Source: Piscinibacter sp047602365
GTDB taxonomy: Bacteria > Pseudomonadota > Gammaproteobacteria > Burkholderiales > Burkholderiaceae_C
Assembly (NCBI GenBank): GCA_047602365.1
Contig: JASGHM010000002.1
Location: 2,232,001 to 2,296,000 of the forward strand
DNA: 64,000 bases
Direction of reading: 5' to 3'
Shown here in pieces: positions 55,933 through 64,000 of this stretch (position 1 is its first letter; each line of letters opens with the position of its first letter). A program made the position numbers and the translations under genes. The notes under the pieces were generated by a model. The model was not told the origin of the DNA. It made no database searches and saw only the letters and a program-made list of their open reading frames with translations.

Positions 55933-56946
55933 TCACTTCTTGCGTTCGAGCGCGTTGGCGAACATCAGCAGAGTCGGCGGCGGGACATCGCCAACGACCG
56001 TGATCCACCAGTCGCCGTGGCGACGCATCAGGGTCTGCGTCGCGCCGACGGCGGTGCGGATCGAACGCTGGTGACGGCTCGCATCGAAGCGCTCGATGAA
56101 CACCGACACGTAGGTCAGGCCGTCGGAGTAGATGGCCTGCAGCACCTGTTCGGCAGAGCCCTCCTGCGGGTTGGACGTCGGCGACTCCATCGGTCGCCGC
56201 ACGCAGCTGACTTCGCGGAAGCCCGGCACGAGCTGGCGCATGGCCCAGCCCTCGGCTTCCATGCGCGTGGGCGTCAGCGACGCGCGGATGACGCGGTAGC
56301 CCTCGAGCTTGCGCATCGGCCCGGTGACGCTGTCGAACTGCGGCTTGACGCCGATCGTGACCTCGGAGAACGCCGAGGTCTCGATCACCTCGCTGCGGTC
56401 GTTGAGCACATCGGAGCGCAGCAGCAGGCCCGAGGTCTTGTCCGACCACAGCCGGTAGCCGAAGCGGTGCGCGTCGCGTGGCTGGACCAGCAGCACGTTG
56501 GCCTCGCGCCCGGCGATGCGTTCGCCGCCCTGCGGGTTGACATCGTAGAACTCGGCCAGCCGGTCCACGCCTCCCTGCAGCAGTGCCGGGAAGCTGGTCA
56601 TGGTCTGCGCCTGCTCGATCAACGCGACGCGGGTGGTCGGCCACAGCGTCTGCACCAGGTCGTTGTGGCGGAACACGTGGCGCGCCTGGCCGTCGAGCGA
56701 CTCGATGCGTTCGTACTGGTTGTTGCCTTCGCAGTAGTGGGCGATGCGCGCGCTCGAGACGGCGCCACCGCCACTGACGACGAAGGTGCCCTGGAAGTTC
56801 TGCCGCGCCGCTGCTTCGTGGATGCGCGTCAGCCAGGCACGGACGTCACGCGGCTCGGCGGCAGACGATGCCGGCGCCCCCGCGGCGGAGACAAAACCGC
56901 AGAACGCGCCGAGGAGGGTCAGCGCAATGATCGGTCGAAGCAGCAT
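55933..56946 (-). CDS. rseB: Sigma-E factor regulatory protein RseB/MucB
   Basis: 337 residues with a signal peptide (MLLRPIIALTLLGAFCGFVSAAGA). The N-terminal LolA-like domain starts DVRAWLTRIHEAAARQNFQGTFVVSGGG, and a smaller C-terminal domain contains EGWAMRQLVPGF and YSDGLTYVSVFIERFD. In the periplasm it binds RseA and shields it from cleavage, while sensing stray LPS. The gene lies between rseA and mucD, as expected. Confidence 0.93.
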   Translation of the reverse strand: MLLRPIIALTLLGAFCGFVSAAGAPASSAAEPRDVRAWLTRIHEAAARQNFQGTFVVSGGGAVSSARIAHYCEGNNQYERIESLDGQARHVFRHNDLVQTLWPTTRVALIEQAQTMTSFPALLQGGVDRLAEFYDVNPQGGERIAGREANVLLVQPRDAHRFGYRLWSDKTSGLLLRSDVLNDRSEVIETSAFSEVTIGVKPQFDSVTGPMRKLEGYRVIRASLTPTRMEAEGWAMRQLVPGFREVSCVRRPMESPTSNPQEGSAEQVLQAIYSDGLTYVSVFIERFDASRHQRSIRTAVGATQTLMRRHGDWWITVVGDVPPPTLLMFANALERKK

Positions 56947-56975
56947 GGGGTGGGGGCGGTACCGTTCGAGCCAGA

Positions 56976-57608
56976 TCAGCGCTTGGAGGCGTCGGTGGTG
57001 GCGCTGCGCAGGAACGCGGACGGCACCCCGAGCGCCGAAGCCCCTGCGAAGTTCTTGTGGGCGGCGAGGTAGCGGTCCAGGCGGGCATCGCGGATCACCT
57101 TGCCGTCGGTCACGAAGGTGGCCTGCTCGACACCGCCATCGGCGCTCGCCACGACCGGAACGACCGCCGGCGGTGCGCTGGCCAGGGCCGGCACCGGTTG
57201 CGGCGCCGGCTCGCGGGTGACGACCAGCACGCCGGCGACGGCGACGAAGCCGGCGGCGACGGCCGCACCGGCATGCCAGCGGCGCAGGCGGCGGCCGTTC
57301 GCCACCATCAGCCCGGCGGCGGCCGGGGCGGCCTGCGGCGCCAGCACCACCGGCTCGTCGGACAAGCGCTCGCGCAAGCGCTGCAGGAAGGCCTCGTCGC
57401 GCGCCGGCGGCGAGGCCAGATCGTCGGAACGCATCACGTCGCCGATCAGCTGGTAGGCATGCCAGGTCTGGCGGGAAACCGCATCGCCGCGCCAGGCTGC
57501 GCAGGCACGACGGACGTCTTCGGAGGCCAACTCGCCGTCGACCAGCGCCGACAAGTGCTCATCGCCGCCGGAAACCATGGACTGTTCACTGGACATCATC
57601 GACTCCAA
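56976..57608 (-). CDS. rseA: Anti-sigma-E factor RseA
   Basis: 210 residues. The N-terminal cytoplasmic domain (EHLSALVDGELASEDVRRACAAWRGDAVSRQTWHAYQLIGDVMRS) binds the sigma factor. One membrane helix follows (~113-133, AGAAVAAGFVAVAGVLVVT), then a periplasmic tail of ~75 residues. Regulated proteolysis releases RpoE. Two nearby Met codons make the exact start uncertain by four residues. It lies 15 bp after rpoE. Confidence 0.92.
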   Translation of the reverse strand: MESMMSSEQSMVSGGDEHLSALVDGELASEDVRRACAAWRGDAVSRQTWHAYQLIGDVMRSDDLASPPARDEAFLQRLRERLSDEPVVLAPQAAPAAAGLMVANGRRLRRWHAGAAVAAGFVAVAGVLVVTREPAPQPVPALASAPPAVVPVVASADGGVEQATFVTDGKVIRDARLDRYLAAHKNFAGASALGVPSAFLRSATTDASKR

Positions 57609-57623
57609 ACCACTCCCCGCCCC

Positions 57624-58232
57624 TCACCACCGCTCGCCTTCGCGCGTGTCGAGCAGCGGCCGAAGCCGCAGCGCTATCGCCTCGCGCGCCCGGAAGATGC
57701 GCGAGCGCACCGTTCCGATCGGGCAGTTCATCAATTCGGCGATCTCCTCGTAGCTCAGCCCTTCGATCTCGCGCAGGGTGATCGCCTGCCGGAGATCCTC
57801 GGACAACGCCTCGATCGCGGAGTTCACCACCGTGGCGATCTCCTTGCTGGCCAGGACGGCGTCGGGGGTTTCGCCGTCGCTTAGTTCATTTTCGACGCGC
57901 GAAGTTTCGTCGTCGTCGTCACGGGAGGCGAGCGCGGATTCCGTCACGATCGGATCGCGCTTGAGGTCGACCAACGCCTTCTTGGCCGTGTTCACGGCGA
58001 TCCGGTACAGCCAGGTGTAGAAAGCGCTCTCGCCGCGGAACTGCCCGATCGCGCGGTAGGCGCGGATGAAGGTCTCCTGGGCGATGTCGGGCACCAGGTC
58101 GACGTCGCGCACCATGCGGCCAATCAGGCGCTCGATGCGGCGCTGGTACTTCACCACCAGCATCTCGAACGCTCGCACGTCGCCCTGCTTGACTCGTTCG
58201 ATCAGCGGTGCGTCGGCGTCGTTGGGATTCAT
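57624..58232 (-). CDS. rpoE: RNA polymerase sigma factor RpoE (ECF)
   Basis: 202 residues, ECF sigma factor of the RpoE group. Region 2 is VKYQRRIERLIGRMVRDVDLVPDIAQETFIRAYRAI with FRGESAFYTWLYRIAVNTAKKALV. Region 4 is LREIEGLSYEEIAELMNCPIGTVRSRIFRAREAI. It drives transcription of envelope-stress genes. The ATG overlaps the stop of the upstream small membrane protein gene (ATGA). Confidence 0.96.
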   Translation of the reverse strand: MNPNDADAPLIERVKQGDVRAFEMLVVKYQRRIERLIGRMVRDVDLVPDIAQETFIRAYRAIGQFRGESAFYTWLYRIAVNTAKKALVDLKRDPIVTESALASRDDDDETSRVENELSDGETPDAVLASKEIATVVNSAIEALSEDLRQAITLREIEGLSYEEIAELMNCPIGTVRSRIFRAREAIALRLRPLLDTREGERW

Positions 58233-58714
58233 GCGGGCGGGTGGGCGGTGGCCTGCGCCGAGGGGCCAGCCGGGTCGGAGCGCGGCGAATATACCGCACG
58301 GCGCAGCGCGGACCAGTCGTGTGGCGACCGGCCACGGCCGAGCAGCAGCCAGGCGCTACTCGCCCCGGGCCGCCGCGCGACGCCGCGGCGGAACCGCAGC
58401 AGCAGCCAACCACCTGCATCGATGGCCAGCGACAGTGAGCCTTCGCACTCCTGGACGCCATTCGATGCCGGTTCCTTCAGGAACCAGGCCTGCCCGTCCC
58501 AGCGCAACTCGCCGGCGGACAGCGGGCGCCAGCCGATCGTGAGCAGCCATCCGGCCATCGCCACCGGCACACAGCCGAGCAGCGTCCCCGCTTCGCGCGT
58601 CCAGAGGGTCAGCACCCAGACCGCCAGCGTCAGCCCCACCATGAGGTGCAGCAGCAGCCACGCCGGCCGCCACCCCGTCGGCAGGCTGACCGGGAAGTTC
58701 GTCGAAGCGGTCAC
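58229..58714 (-). CDS. Hypothetical membrane protein, YgfX-like
   Basis: 161 residues with two close membrane helices (~17-58: WLLLHLMVGLTLAVWVLTLW and LLGCVPVAMAGWLLTIGW). Then comes a domain with RWDGQAWFLKEP, SLSLAIDAGGWLLLRFRR and SAWLLLGRGRSPHDWSALRRAVYS. This layout and the position between fabF and rpoE recall YgfX/DUF1434-type proteins, but similarity is weak and I do not assign a function. It overlaps rpoE by four bases, so it is co-translated with it. Confidence 0.7.
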   Translation of the reverse strand: MTASTNFPVSLPTGWRPAWLLLHLMVGLTLAVWVLTLWTREAGTLLGCVPVAMAGWLLTIGWRPLSAGELRWDGQAWFLKEPASNGVQECEGSLSLAIDAGGWLLLRFRRGVARRPGASSAWLLLGRGRSPHDWSALRRAVYSPRSDPAGPSAQATAHPPA

Positions 58715-58742
58715 GCGCCGGGCCCCGCAGCGCGAGGCGAGA

Positions 58743-59987
58743 TCAGGCGCGACGGAACACCAGCGTCCCGTTGGTGCCGCCGAAGCCGAAGTTGTTCTTG
58801 ACGGCGTAGTCCATCTTCATCGTCCGCGCCTCGTTGGCGCAGTAGTCCAGGTCGCACTCGGGATCCTGGTTGAAGATGTTGATGGTCGGCGGCGACACCT
58901 GGTGGTGCAGCGCCAGCACGGTGAACACCGACTCGATGCCGCCGGCGCCGCCCAGCAGGTGGCCGGTCATCGACTTGGTCGAGTTGACCACCAGCTTCTT
59001 CGCGTGGTCGCCGAAGGCCAGCTTGATCGCGTTGGTCTCGTTGACGTCGCCCAGCGGCGTCGAGGTGCCGTGCGCGTTCAGGTACTGCACCTGGTCGGCG
59101 TTGACGCCGGCGTTGCGCAGCGCGGCGCGCATCGACCGCTTCGGGCCGTCGACGTTCGGTGCGGTCATGTGGAACGCATCGGCGCCCATGCCGAAGCCGG
59201 ACAGTTCGGCGTAGATCTTCGCGCCGCGGCGCTTGGCGTGTTCGTACTCCTCGAGCACCAGCACGCCGCCACCCTCGCCGAGCACGAAACCGTCGCGGTC
59301 CTTGTCCCACGGACGCGACGCCGTCGCCGGATCGTCGTTGCGAGTGGACAGCGCCCGCGCCGCCGCGAAGCCGCCGATGCCCAGCGGCGAGACGGTGGAC
59401 TCCGCGCCGCCGGCGATCATCACGTCGGCGTCGCCGTATTCGATCAGCCGGCCCGCTTCGCCGATGCAGTGCAGGCCGGTGGTGCAGGCCGTCACGATGG
59501 CGAGGTTCGGCCCCTGGAAGCCGAAGTGGATCGACACATGCCCGGAGATCATGTTGATGATCGAGGCCGGCACGAAGAACGGCGAGATGCGGCGCGGCCC
59601 GCGGGCGGTGTATTCGCCGTTGGTCTGCTCGATCATCGGCAGGCCGCCGATCCCCGAGCCGACGAGGCAGCCGATGCGTTCGGCCGCTTCTTCGCTGAGC
59701 GCGTCGTTGGTCGGCAAGCCCGCGTCACGCACCGCCTGGATCGACGCCGCCATCCCGTAGTGGATGAAGGTGTCCATGTGGCGCGCTTCCTTGCCGGGGA
59801 TGTAGTCCTCGACATTGAAGCCCTTGACCTCGCCAGCGAACTTGCAGGCGAAGGCCGAGGCATCGAAACGCGTGATGTTCGCGATGCCGGTGCGCCCGGC
59901 GATCAGGTTCGCCCAGCCTTCGGCCACCGTGTTGCCCACGGGGCTGATCAGGCCGAGCCCGGTGACGACGACGCGGCGGCGGCTCAT
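58743..59987 (-). CDS. fabF: 3-oxoacyl-[ACP] synthase II FabF
   Basis: 414 residues. The Cys-His-His active site is seen in VTACTTGLHCIGEA (Cys), NAHGTSTPLGD (His) and KSMTGHLLGGAGG (His). The start MSRRRVVVTGLGLISPVGN is typical. It extends fatty acyl-ACP with malonyl-ACP, including the temperature-sensitive 16:1 to 18:1 step. It follows acpP by 40 bp. Confidence 0.97.
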   Translation of the reverse strand: MSRRRVVVTGLGLISPVGNTVAEGWANLIAGRTGIANITRFDASAFACKFAGEVKGFNVEDYIPGKEARHMDTFIHYGMAASIQAVRDAGLPTNDALSEEAAERIGCLVGSGIGGLPMIEQTNGEYTARGPRRISPFFVPASIINMISGHVSIHFGFQGPNLAIVTACTTGLHCIGEAGRLIEYGDADVMIAGGAESTVSPLGIGGFAAARALSTRNDDPATASRPWDKDRDGFVLGEGGGVLVLEEYEHAKRRGAKIYAELSGFGMGADAFHMTAPNVDGPKRSMRAALRNAGVNADQVQYLNAHGTSTPLGDVNETNAIKLAFGDHAKKLVVNSTKSMTGHLLGGAGGIESVFTVLALHHQVSPPTINIFNQDPECDLDYCANEARTMKMDYAVKNNFGFGGTNGTLVFRRA

Positions 59988-60027
59988 GCGCGGTGCGGAT
60001 GCATGGAACGCGGAAACAGGCTCGCCC

Positions 60028-60270
60028 TCAGGCGGCCTTCTGGTGCTTGACGGCGTAGTCGATCGCCAGCTGCACGGTCGTGATCTTCTCGGCTTCTTCG
60101 TCCGGGATCTCGATGCCGAACTCGTCCTCGAGGGCCATCACCAGTTCCACCGTGTCCAGCGAATCGGCGCCGAGATCGGCCACGAATGCTTTTTCGTTGG
60201 ACACATCGGCTTCGGGCACACCCAACTGCTCGGCGATGATCTTCTTGACTCGTGCTTCGATGTCGCTCAT
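60028..60270 (-). CDS. acpP: Acyl carrier protein
   Basis: 80 residues, acidic. The phosphopantetheine attachment Ser37 is in GADSLDTVELVMALEDEFG. It carries acyl chains through the fatty acid cycle and is modified by AcpS. A very strong ribosome site (GGAGGAG) precedes the ATG, fitting the high expression of this protein. Confidence 0.98.
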   Translation of the reverse strand: MSDIEARVKKIIAEQLGVPEADVSNEKAFVADLGADSLDTVELVMALEDEFGIEIPDEEAEKITTVQLAIDYAVKHQKAA

Positions 60271-60355
60271 GACTCCTCCGGGAGTGTTTACGGAAAACAG
60301 GGCGGGATTCTAAGGCTTGGCCGGGCGGCGCCGCGGACGCCCCGCGGCGGCCTTT

Positions 60356-61102
60356 TCAGGCCATGTACATGCCGCCATTGACGTGCAGCTCGGTGCCGGT
60401 CACGTAGCCGGCGCCGGGCGAGGCGAGGAAGGCCACCGCGTGCGCGATCTCGTCGGCCTGGCCGAGCCGGCCGACCGGGATCTGCGCCAGCAGCGCGGCC
60501 TTCTGCGCCTCGGGCAGCGAGTGCGTCATGTCGGTGGCGATGAAGCCCGGCGCGACGCAGTTGACGGTGATGCCGCGGCTGCCGAGTTCGCGCGCCAGAG
60601 AGCGTGTCATGCCGGCCACGCCGGCCTTGGCCGCCGCGTAGTTGGCCTGGCCGGGGTTGCCGCTGGCACCGACCACCGAGGTGATGTTGACGATGCGGCC
60701 GTAGCGCTGCTTCATCATCGGCTTGATCGCCGCACGGCTGGCACGGAAGACGGCCTTGAGGTTGGTGTCGACCACCGCATCCCAGTCCTCGTCCTTCATT
60801 CGCATCGACAGCGTGTCGCGCGTGATGCCGGCGTTGTTGACCAGCACCTGCAGGCCGCCGTGCTGCTTGACGATGGCGTCGATCGCGGCGTCGAGCGCAG
60901 CGGCGTCGGTGACGTCGAGCTTCAGGCCGCTGCCGCCGTGCGGCGCGAGCGCCTCGCCGATCGCCGCGGCACCGCTGTCGGTGGTCGCCGTGCCGATGAC
61001 CTTCATGCCCTGGGCGGCGAGCGCCATCGCGATGGCGCGGCCGATGCCGCGCGAGGCACCGGTGACCAGCGCGACCTGGCCGTTCGTCGTCACCTCGCTC
61101 AT
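60356..61102 (-). CDS. fabG: 3-oxoacyl-[ACP] reductase FabG
   Basis: 248 residues from the ATG at 61102, overlapping the fabD stop. Short-chain dehydrogenase motifs: NADPH site TGASRGIGRAI, VNNAGITRD, and the Ser-Tyr-Lys triad in ITSVVG and ANYAAAKAGV. It reduces 3-ketoacyl-ACP to 3-hydroxyacyl-ACP. Confidence 0.97.
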   Translation of the reverse strand: MSEVTTNGQVALVTGASRGIGRAIAMALAAQGMKVIGTATTDSGAAAIGEALAPHGGSGLKLDVTDAAALDAAIDAIVKQHGGLQVLVNNAGITRDTLSMRMKDEDWDAVVDTNLKAVFRASRAAIKPMMKQRYGRIVNITSVVGASGNPGQANYAAAKAGVAGMTRSLARELGSRGITVNCVAPGFIATDMTHSLPEAQKAALLAQIPVGRLGQADEIAHAVAFLASPGAGYVTGTELHVNGGMYMA

Positions 61103-62037
61103 GCCAGCATCCCCTTGGCCTCGGCCAGCGTGGCCGGGTCGAGCACGTTGCCGACGACCAGTTCGGCGTCGATGCGCTTGGCCAGGCCGGCCAGCACCTT
61201 GCCGGGCCCGCATTCGAACAGGTGGGTGGCGCCGCGCGCGCGGATCGCCTGCACGACCTCGACCCAGCGCACCGGGCCGAAGGCCTGGCGGTACAGCGCC
61301 TCGCGGATCGCGTCGGGCTCGCTCTGCACGGCCACGTCGATGTTGTTGACGACGGGAATCTGCGGCGCGCGCAGCGCTACCGACACCAGGCGCTCCTTCA
61401 GCCGCTCGGCGGCCGGCTTCATCAGCGCGCAATGGAAAGGCGCCGACACCGGCAGCGGCAAGGCGCGCTTGGCACCGCGCCCCTTCAGCGCCTCGCAGGC
61501 CTGGTCGACCGCGCCCTTGGTGCCGGCGATCACCGTCTGCTTCGGATCGTTGTAGTTGGCCGCCGAAACCGGCTCGCCGACCGCAGCCGCCACTTCGGCG
61601 CAGGTGCTGCGCACCACCTCGGCATCGAGGCCGAGGATCGCCGCCATCGCGCCGACACCCACCGGCACCGCGTCCTGCATGGCCTGCGCACGGAAGCGCA
61701 CCAGCGGCAGCGCCTCGGCCAGCGTCAACGCGCCGGCTGCCACCAACGCGCTGTACTCGCCCAGCGAATGGCCAGCGACGACCGCCGGAACGCGGCCGGT
61801 CTCGGCGATCCAGGCGCGGTAGCAGGCCACCGCCGCGGCCAGCATCACCGGCTGCGTGTTGGTGGTCAGGTCGAGCTGCTCCTTCGGGCCGGTGTGGATC
61901 AGCGCACCGACGTCTTCGCCGAGCGCCGCGGAAGCCTCGGCCAGCGTGTCGCGCACGGCGGGGTGGTCACCCCACGCGTCGAGCATGCCGACGGTCTGCG
62001 AGCCCTGGCCCGGGAACACGAATGCGAAGCTGGTCAT
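61099..62037 (-). CDS. fabD: Malonyl-CoA:ACP transacylase FabD
   Basis: 312 residues from the ATG at 62037. The nucleophile Ser is in GHSLGEYSALVAAG, with FVFPGQGSQ at the start and a late catalytic His in PVSAPFHCALM. It moves malonyl from CoA to AcpP. It is between fabH (50-bp gap) and fabG (4-bp overlap). Confidence 0.97.
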   Translation of the reverse strand: MTSFAFVFPGQGSQTVGMLDAWGDHPAVRDTLAEASAALGEDVGALIHTGPKEQLDLTTNTQPVMLAAAVACYRAWIAETGRVPAVVAGHSLGEYSALVAAGALTLAEALPLVRFRAQAMQDAVPVGVGAMAAILGLDAEVVRSTCAEVAAAVGEPVSAANYNDPKQTVIAGTKGAVDQACEALKGRGAKRALPLPVSAPFHCALMKPAAERLKERLVSVALRAPQIPVVNNIDVAVQSEPDAIREALYRQAFGPVRWVEVVQAIRARGATHLFECGPGKVLAGLAKRIDAELVVGNVLDPATLAEAKGMLA

Positions 62038-62087
62038 CGCGCTTGTCTCTCTGTGTGTTGTCGTCTTCGGCCGCAGCGAGCCGACTG

Positions 62088-63077
62088 TCAGAAGTCGAGC
62101 AGCACCGCGCCCCAGGTGAAGCCGCCGCCCACGCCTTCGAGCATCACGGTGTCGCCCCGCTTGACCTGGCCCTGGCGCACCGCCACGTCTAGCGCCAGCG
62201 GGATCGAGGCGGCCGAGGTGTTGCCGTGCTCGTCGACGGTGACGACCAGCTTGTCCATCGGCAGCTTCAGCTTGCGCGCCGTGCCCTGCATGATGCGGAT
62301 GTTGGCCTGGTGCGGAATCAGCCAGTCGATGTCGGCATCGCTGCGGCCGGCCTTGGCCAGCACCGCGCGCGCGGCGCTCTCCAGCACGCCGACGGCGAGC
62401 TTGAAGACCGCCTGGCCGTCCATCTTCAGCAGCGGATCGCCGGTCACCTGGCCGCCCGACACCGTGCCCGGCACACAAAGGATCTCGACGTGGCGCCCAT
62501 CGGCGTGCAGTTCGCTGGCCAGGATGCCCGGCGTGTCGCTGGCTTCCAGCACCACCGCGCCGGCGCCGTCGCCGAACAGTACGCAGGTGGTGCGGTCCTT
62601 GAAGTCGAGGATGCGCGAGAACACTTCCGAGCCGATCACCAGCGCTCGCGTCGCCGCGCCGCTGCGGATCATCGAGTCGGCCACCGTGAGGCCGTAGACG
62701 AAGCCGGAGCACACCGCCTGCACGTCGAAGGCGGCGCCGCCGAAGGCACCGAGCTTGCGTTGCACGATGCACGCCGTCGACGGGAACACCATGTCCGGCG
62801 TCGAGGTCGCGACGATGATCAGGTCGATGTCTTCGGCCTTGCGGCCGGCGGCCTCGAGCGCATGGCGCGCGGCGTGCACGGCGAGGTCGCTGCAAGCCAC
62901 CTCGGGGGCGGCGAAATGGCGCGCGCGGATGCCGGTGCGTTCGACGATCCACTCGTCGGAGGTCTCGATGCCGTCACGGGCCAGGCGCGCGGCCAGCGCC
63001 TCGTTCGTCAGCCGGTCCGGCGGCAGGTAGCTGCCGGTGCCGGTGATGCGGGAGAAACGCGGGGTCGGGTTGCTCAT
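62088..63077 (-). CDS. fabH: 3-oxoacyl-[ACP] synthase III FabH
   Basis: 329 residues. Active-site Cys in VQAVCSGFVYGL, His in IPHQANIRIM and Asn in DEHGNTSAASIPLAL. It condenses acetyl-CoA with malonyl-ACP to start fatty acid synthesis. Its ATG overlaps the plsX stop by four bases. Confidence 0.97.
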   Translation of the reverse strand: MSNPTPRFSRITGTGSYLPPDRLTNEALAARLARDGIETSDEWIVERTGIRARHFAAPEVACSDLAVHAARHALEAAGRKAEDIDLIIVATSTPDMVFPSTACIVQRKLGAFGGAAFDVQAVCSGFVYGLTVADSMIRSGAATRALVIGSEVFSRILDFKDRTTCVLFGDGAGAVVLEASDTPGILASELHADGRHVEILCVPGTVSGGQVTGDPLLKMDGQAVFKLAVGVLESAARAVLAKAGRSDADIDWLIPHQANIRIMQGTARKLKLPMDKLVVTVDEHGNTSAASIPLALDVAVRQGQVKRGDTVMLEGVGGGFTWGAVLLDF

Positions 63078-64000
63078 CGTGAAGCGGCCAGCGCCGGCGG
63101 TTCGGTCTGAGGCTCCGCGCTCGGCGCCGGCATTGCGGCCAGCGTCTCGAGGATGCGGTCGTGCACGCGGTCGAGCAGGCGGTTGCGCGCCGCATCATAA
63201 GCCCGGTTCAGCGCGGTCTGGAAGGCGAAGGCATCGGCCGAGCCGTGGCTCTTGAACACCAGGCCGCGCAGGCCCAGCAGCGCCGCGCCGTTGTAGCGGC
63301 GGTGGTCGACTCGCGCCTTGAAATGGTTCAGCACCGGCAGCGCCACCAGCGCGGCGAGCTTGGTGAAGGCGTTGCGCGTGAACTCCTGCTTGATGAAGTT
63401 CGACAGCATCGAGGCCAGGCCCTCGGCCGTCTTCAGCGCGACGTTGCCGACGAAGCCGTCGCAAACGACGATGTCGGTGGTGCCCTTGAAGATGTCGTTG
63501 CCTTCCACGTTGCCGTGGAAGTTCAGGTGGCCGCTGGCGGCGGCGGCGCGCAGCAGTTCACCGGCCTGCTTGATCGTCTCGCTGCCCTTGATCGCCTCTT
63601 CGCCGATGTTGAGCAGCCCGACGCTGGGCTCGTCCTTGCCCTCGACGGCGGCGACCAGCGCACTGCCCATCACCGCGAACTGCAGCAGGTGGTCGGCGCT
63701 GCAGTCGACGTTGGCGCCGAGATCGAGCACGGTGGTGTAACCGTCGCGCTCGTTGGGCATCACCGAGGCGATCGCCGGGCGGTCGATGCCCTCCAGCGTC
63801 TTCAGCACGTAGCGCGAGACGGCCATCAGCGCGCCGGTGTTGCCGGCGGAGACGCAGGCCTGCGCGGCGGCCTGGCCGTCGTCGCCGGCCTTGACCTGGG
63901 AGACGGCCACACGCAGCGAAGAGTCCTTCTTGCGGCGCAGCGCGACCTCGACCGGGTCGTCCATCTCGACGACCTCGCTGGCCGCAACGATGGTGCAGCG
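63074..64000 (-). CDS. plsX: Phosphate acyltransferase PlsX (N-terminus outside window)
   Basis: The frame is open to the window edge, giving the last 308 residues of a ~340-350 residue protein. The first visible residues (IVAASEVVEMDDPVEVALRRKKDSSLRVA) are internal family sequence, so the start lies beyond 64000. Further motifs: SAGNTGALMA, RPAIASVMPN, VLDLGANVDC, VCDGFVGNVALKT and YNGAALLGLRG. It makes acyl-phosphate from acyl-ACP for phospholipid synthesis. First visible gene of the fab operon. Confidence 0.96.
   Translation of the reverse strand, partial: RCTIVAASEVVEMDDPVEVALRRKKDSSLRVAVSQVKAGDDGQAAAQACVSAGNTGALMAVSRYVLKTLEGIDRPAIASVMPNERDGYTTVLDLGANVDCSADHLLQFAVMGSALVAAVEGKDEPSVGLLNIGEEAIKGSETIKQAGELLRAAAASGHLNFHGNVEGNDIFKGTTDIVVCDGFVGNVALKTAEGLASMLSNFIKQEFTRNAFTKLAALVALPVLNHFKARVDHRRYNGAALLGLRGLVFKSHGSADAFAFQTALNRAYDAARNRLLDRVHDRILETLAAMPAPSAEPQTEPPALAASR

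Overview
The window is GC-rich chromosomal DNA from a betaproteobacterium, almost certainly of order Burkholderiales (Rubrivivax/Leptothrix/Methylibium-like). The evidence is the gene order in the right half (plsX-fabH-fabD-fabG-acpP-fabF, rpoE-rseA-rseB-mucD, lepA-lepB-rnc-era-recO-pdxJ-acpS-nagZ), the Urt-type urea transporter beside urease, and a Bug-family binding protein. I see no tRNA, rRNA, insertion sequence, phage gene or CRISPR array.

Left half (1-39300): a scattered urea-nitrogen region. All seven urease genes are present on the + strand and in the usual D-A-B-C-E-F-G order, but they are split into four blocks: ureD (3.3 kb), ureA-small protein-ureB-ureC (21.8-24.3 kb), ureE-ureF (29.6-30.9 kb) and ureG (35.9 kb). 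Between them lie: (i) an alpha/beta hydrolase, a GST, the urea ABC transporter urtA-E on the - strand, a LysR/Bug/M20-amidohydrolase module, a DadA-like oxidase behind a tandem glycine riboswitch, a GNAT acetyltransferase and a two-component pair whose kinase is fused to an NCS1 permease; (ii) a 5.2-kb autotransporter made of near-identical Ig-like repeats; (iii) an OmpR/EnvZ-like pair plus two secreted intradiol-dioxygenase-like genes. UrtABCDE would import urea, UreABC hydrolyse it, and UreDEFG load nickel into the active site. A good sigma-54 promoter match and an upstream NtrC-type palindrome in front of ureA point to nitrogen control. The permease-kinase, divergent from ureA, is a candidate additional sensor.

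Three apparent frameshifts occur, all insertions: one in urtA and two in the second dioxygenase-like gene. They may be real decay or sequence errors.

Right half (39300-64000): housekeeping genes. sppA, a Rieske protein, gph and rluC face away from rne, which has a roughly 580-nt structured leader. Then nagZ-acpS-pdxJ-recO-era-rnc-DUF4845-lepB-lepA form a tightly overlapping - strand series. A 558-bp, relatively AT-rich gap holds a candidate short RNA or attenuator and a DnaA-box-like dyad. It is followed by the sigma-E operon (rpoE, anti-sigma factor, its regulator, periplasmic protease) and the type II fatty acid synthesis operon, which runs off the window in plsX.
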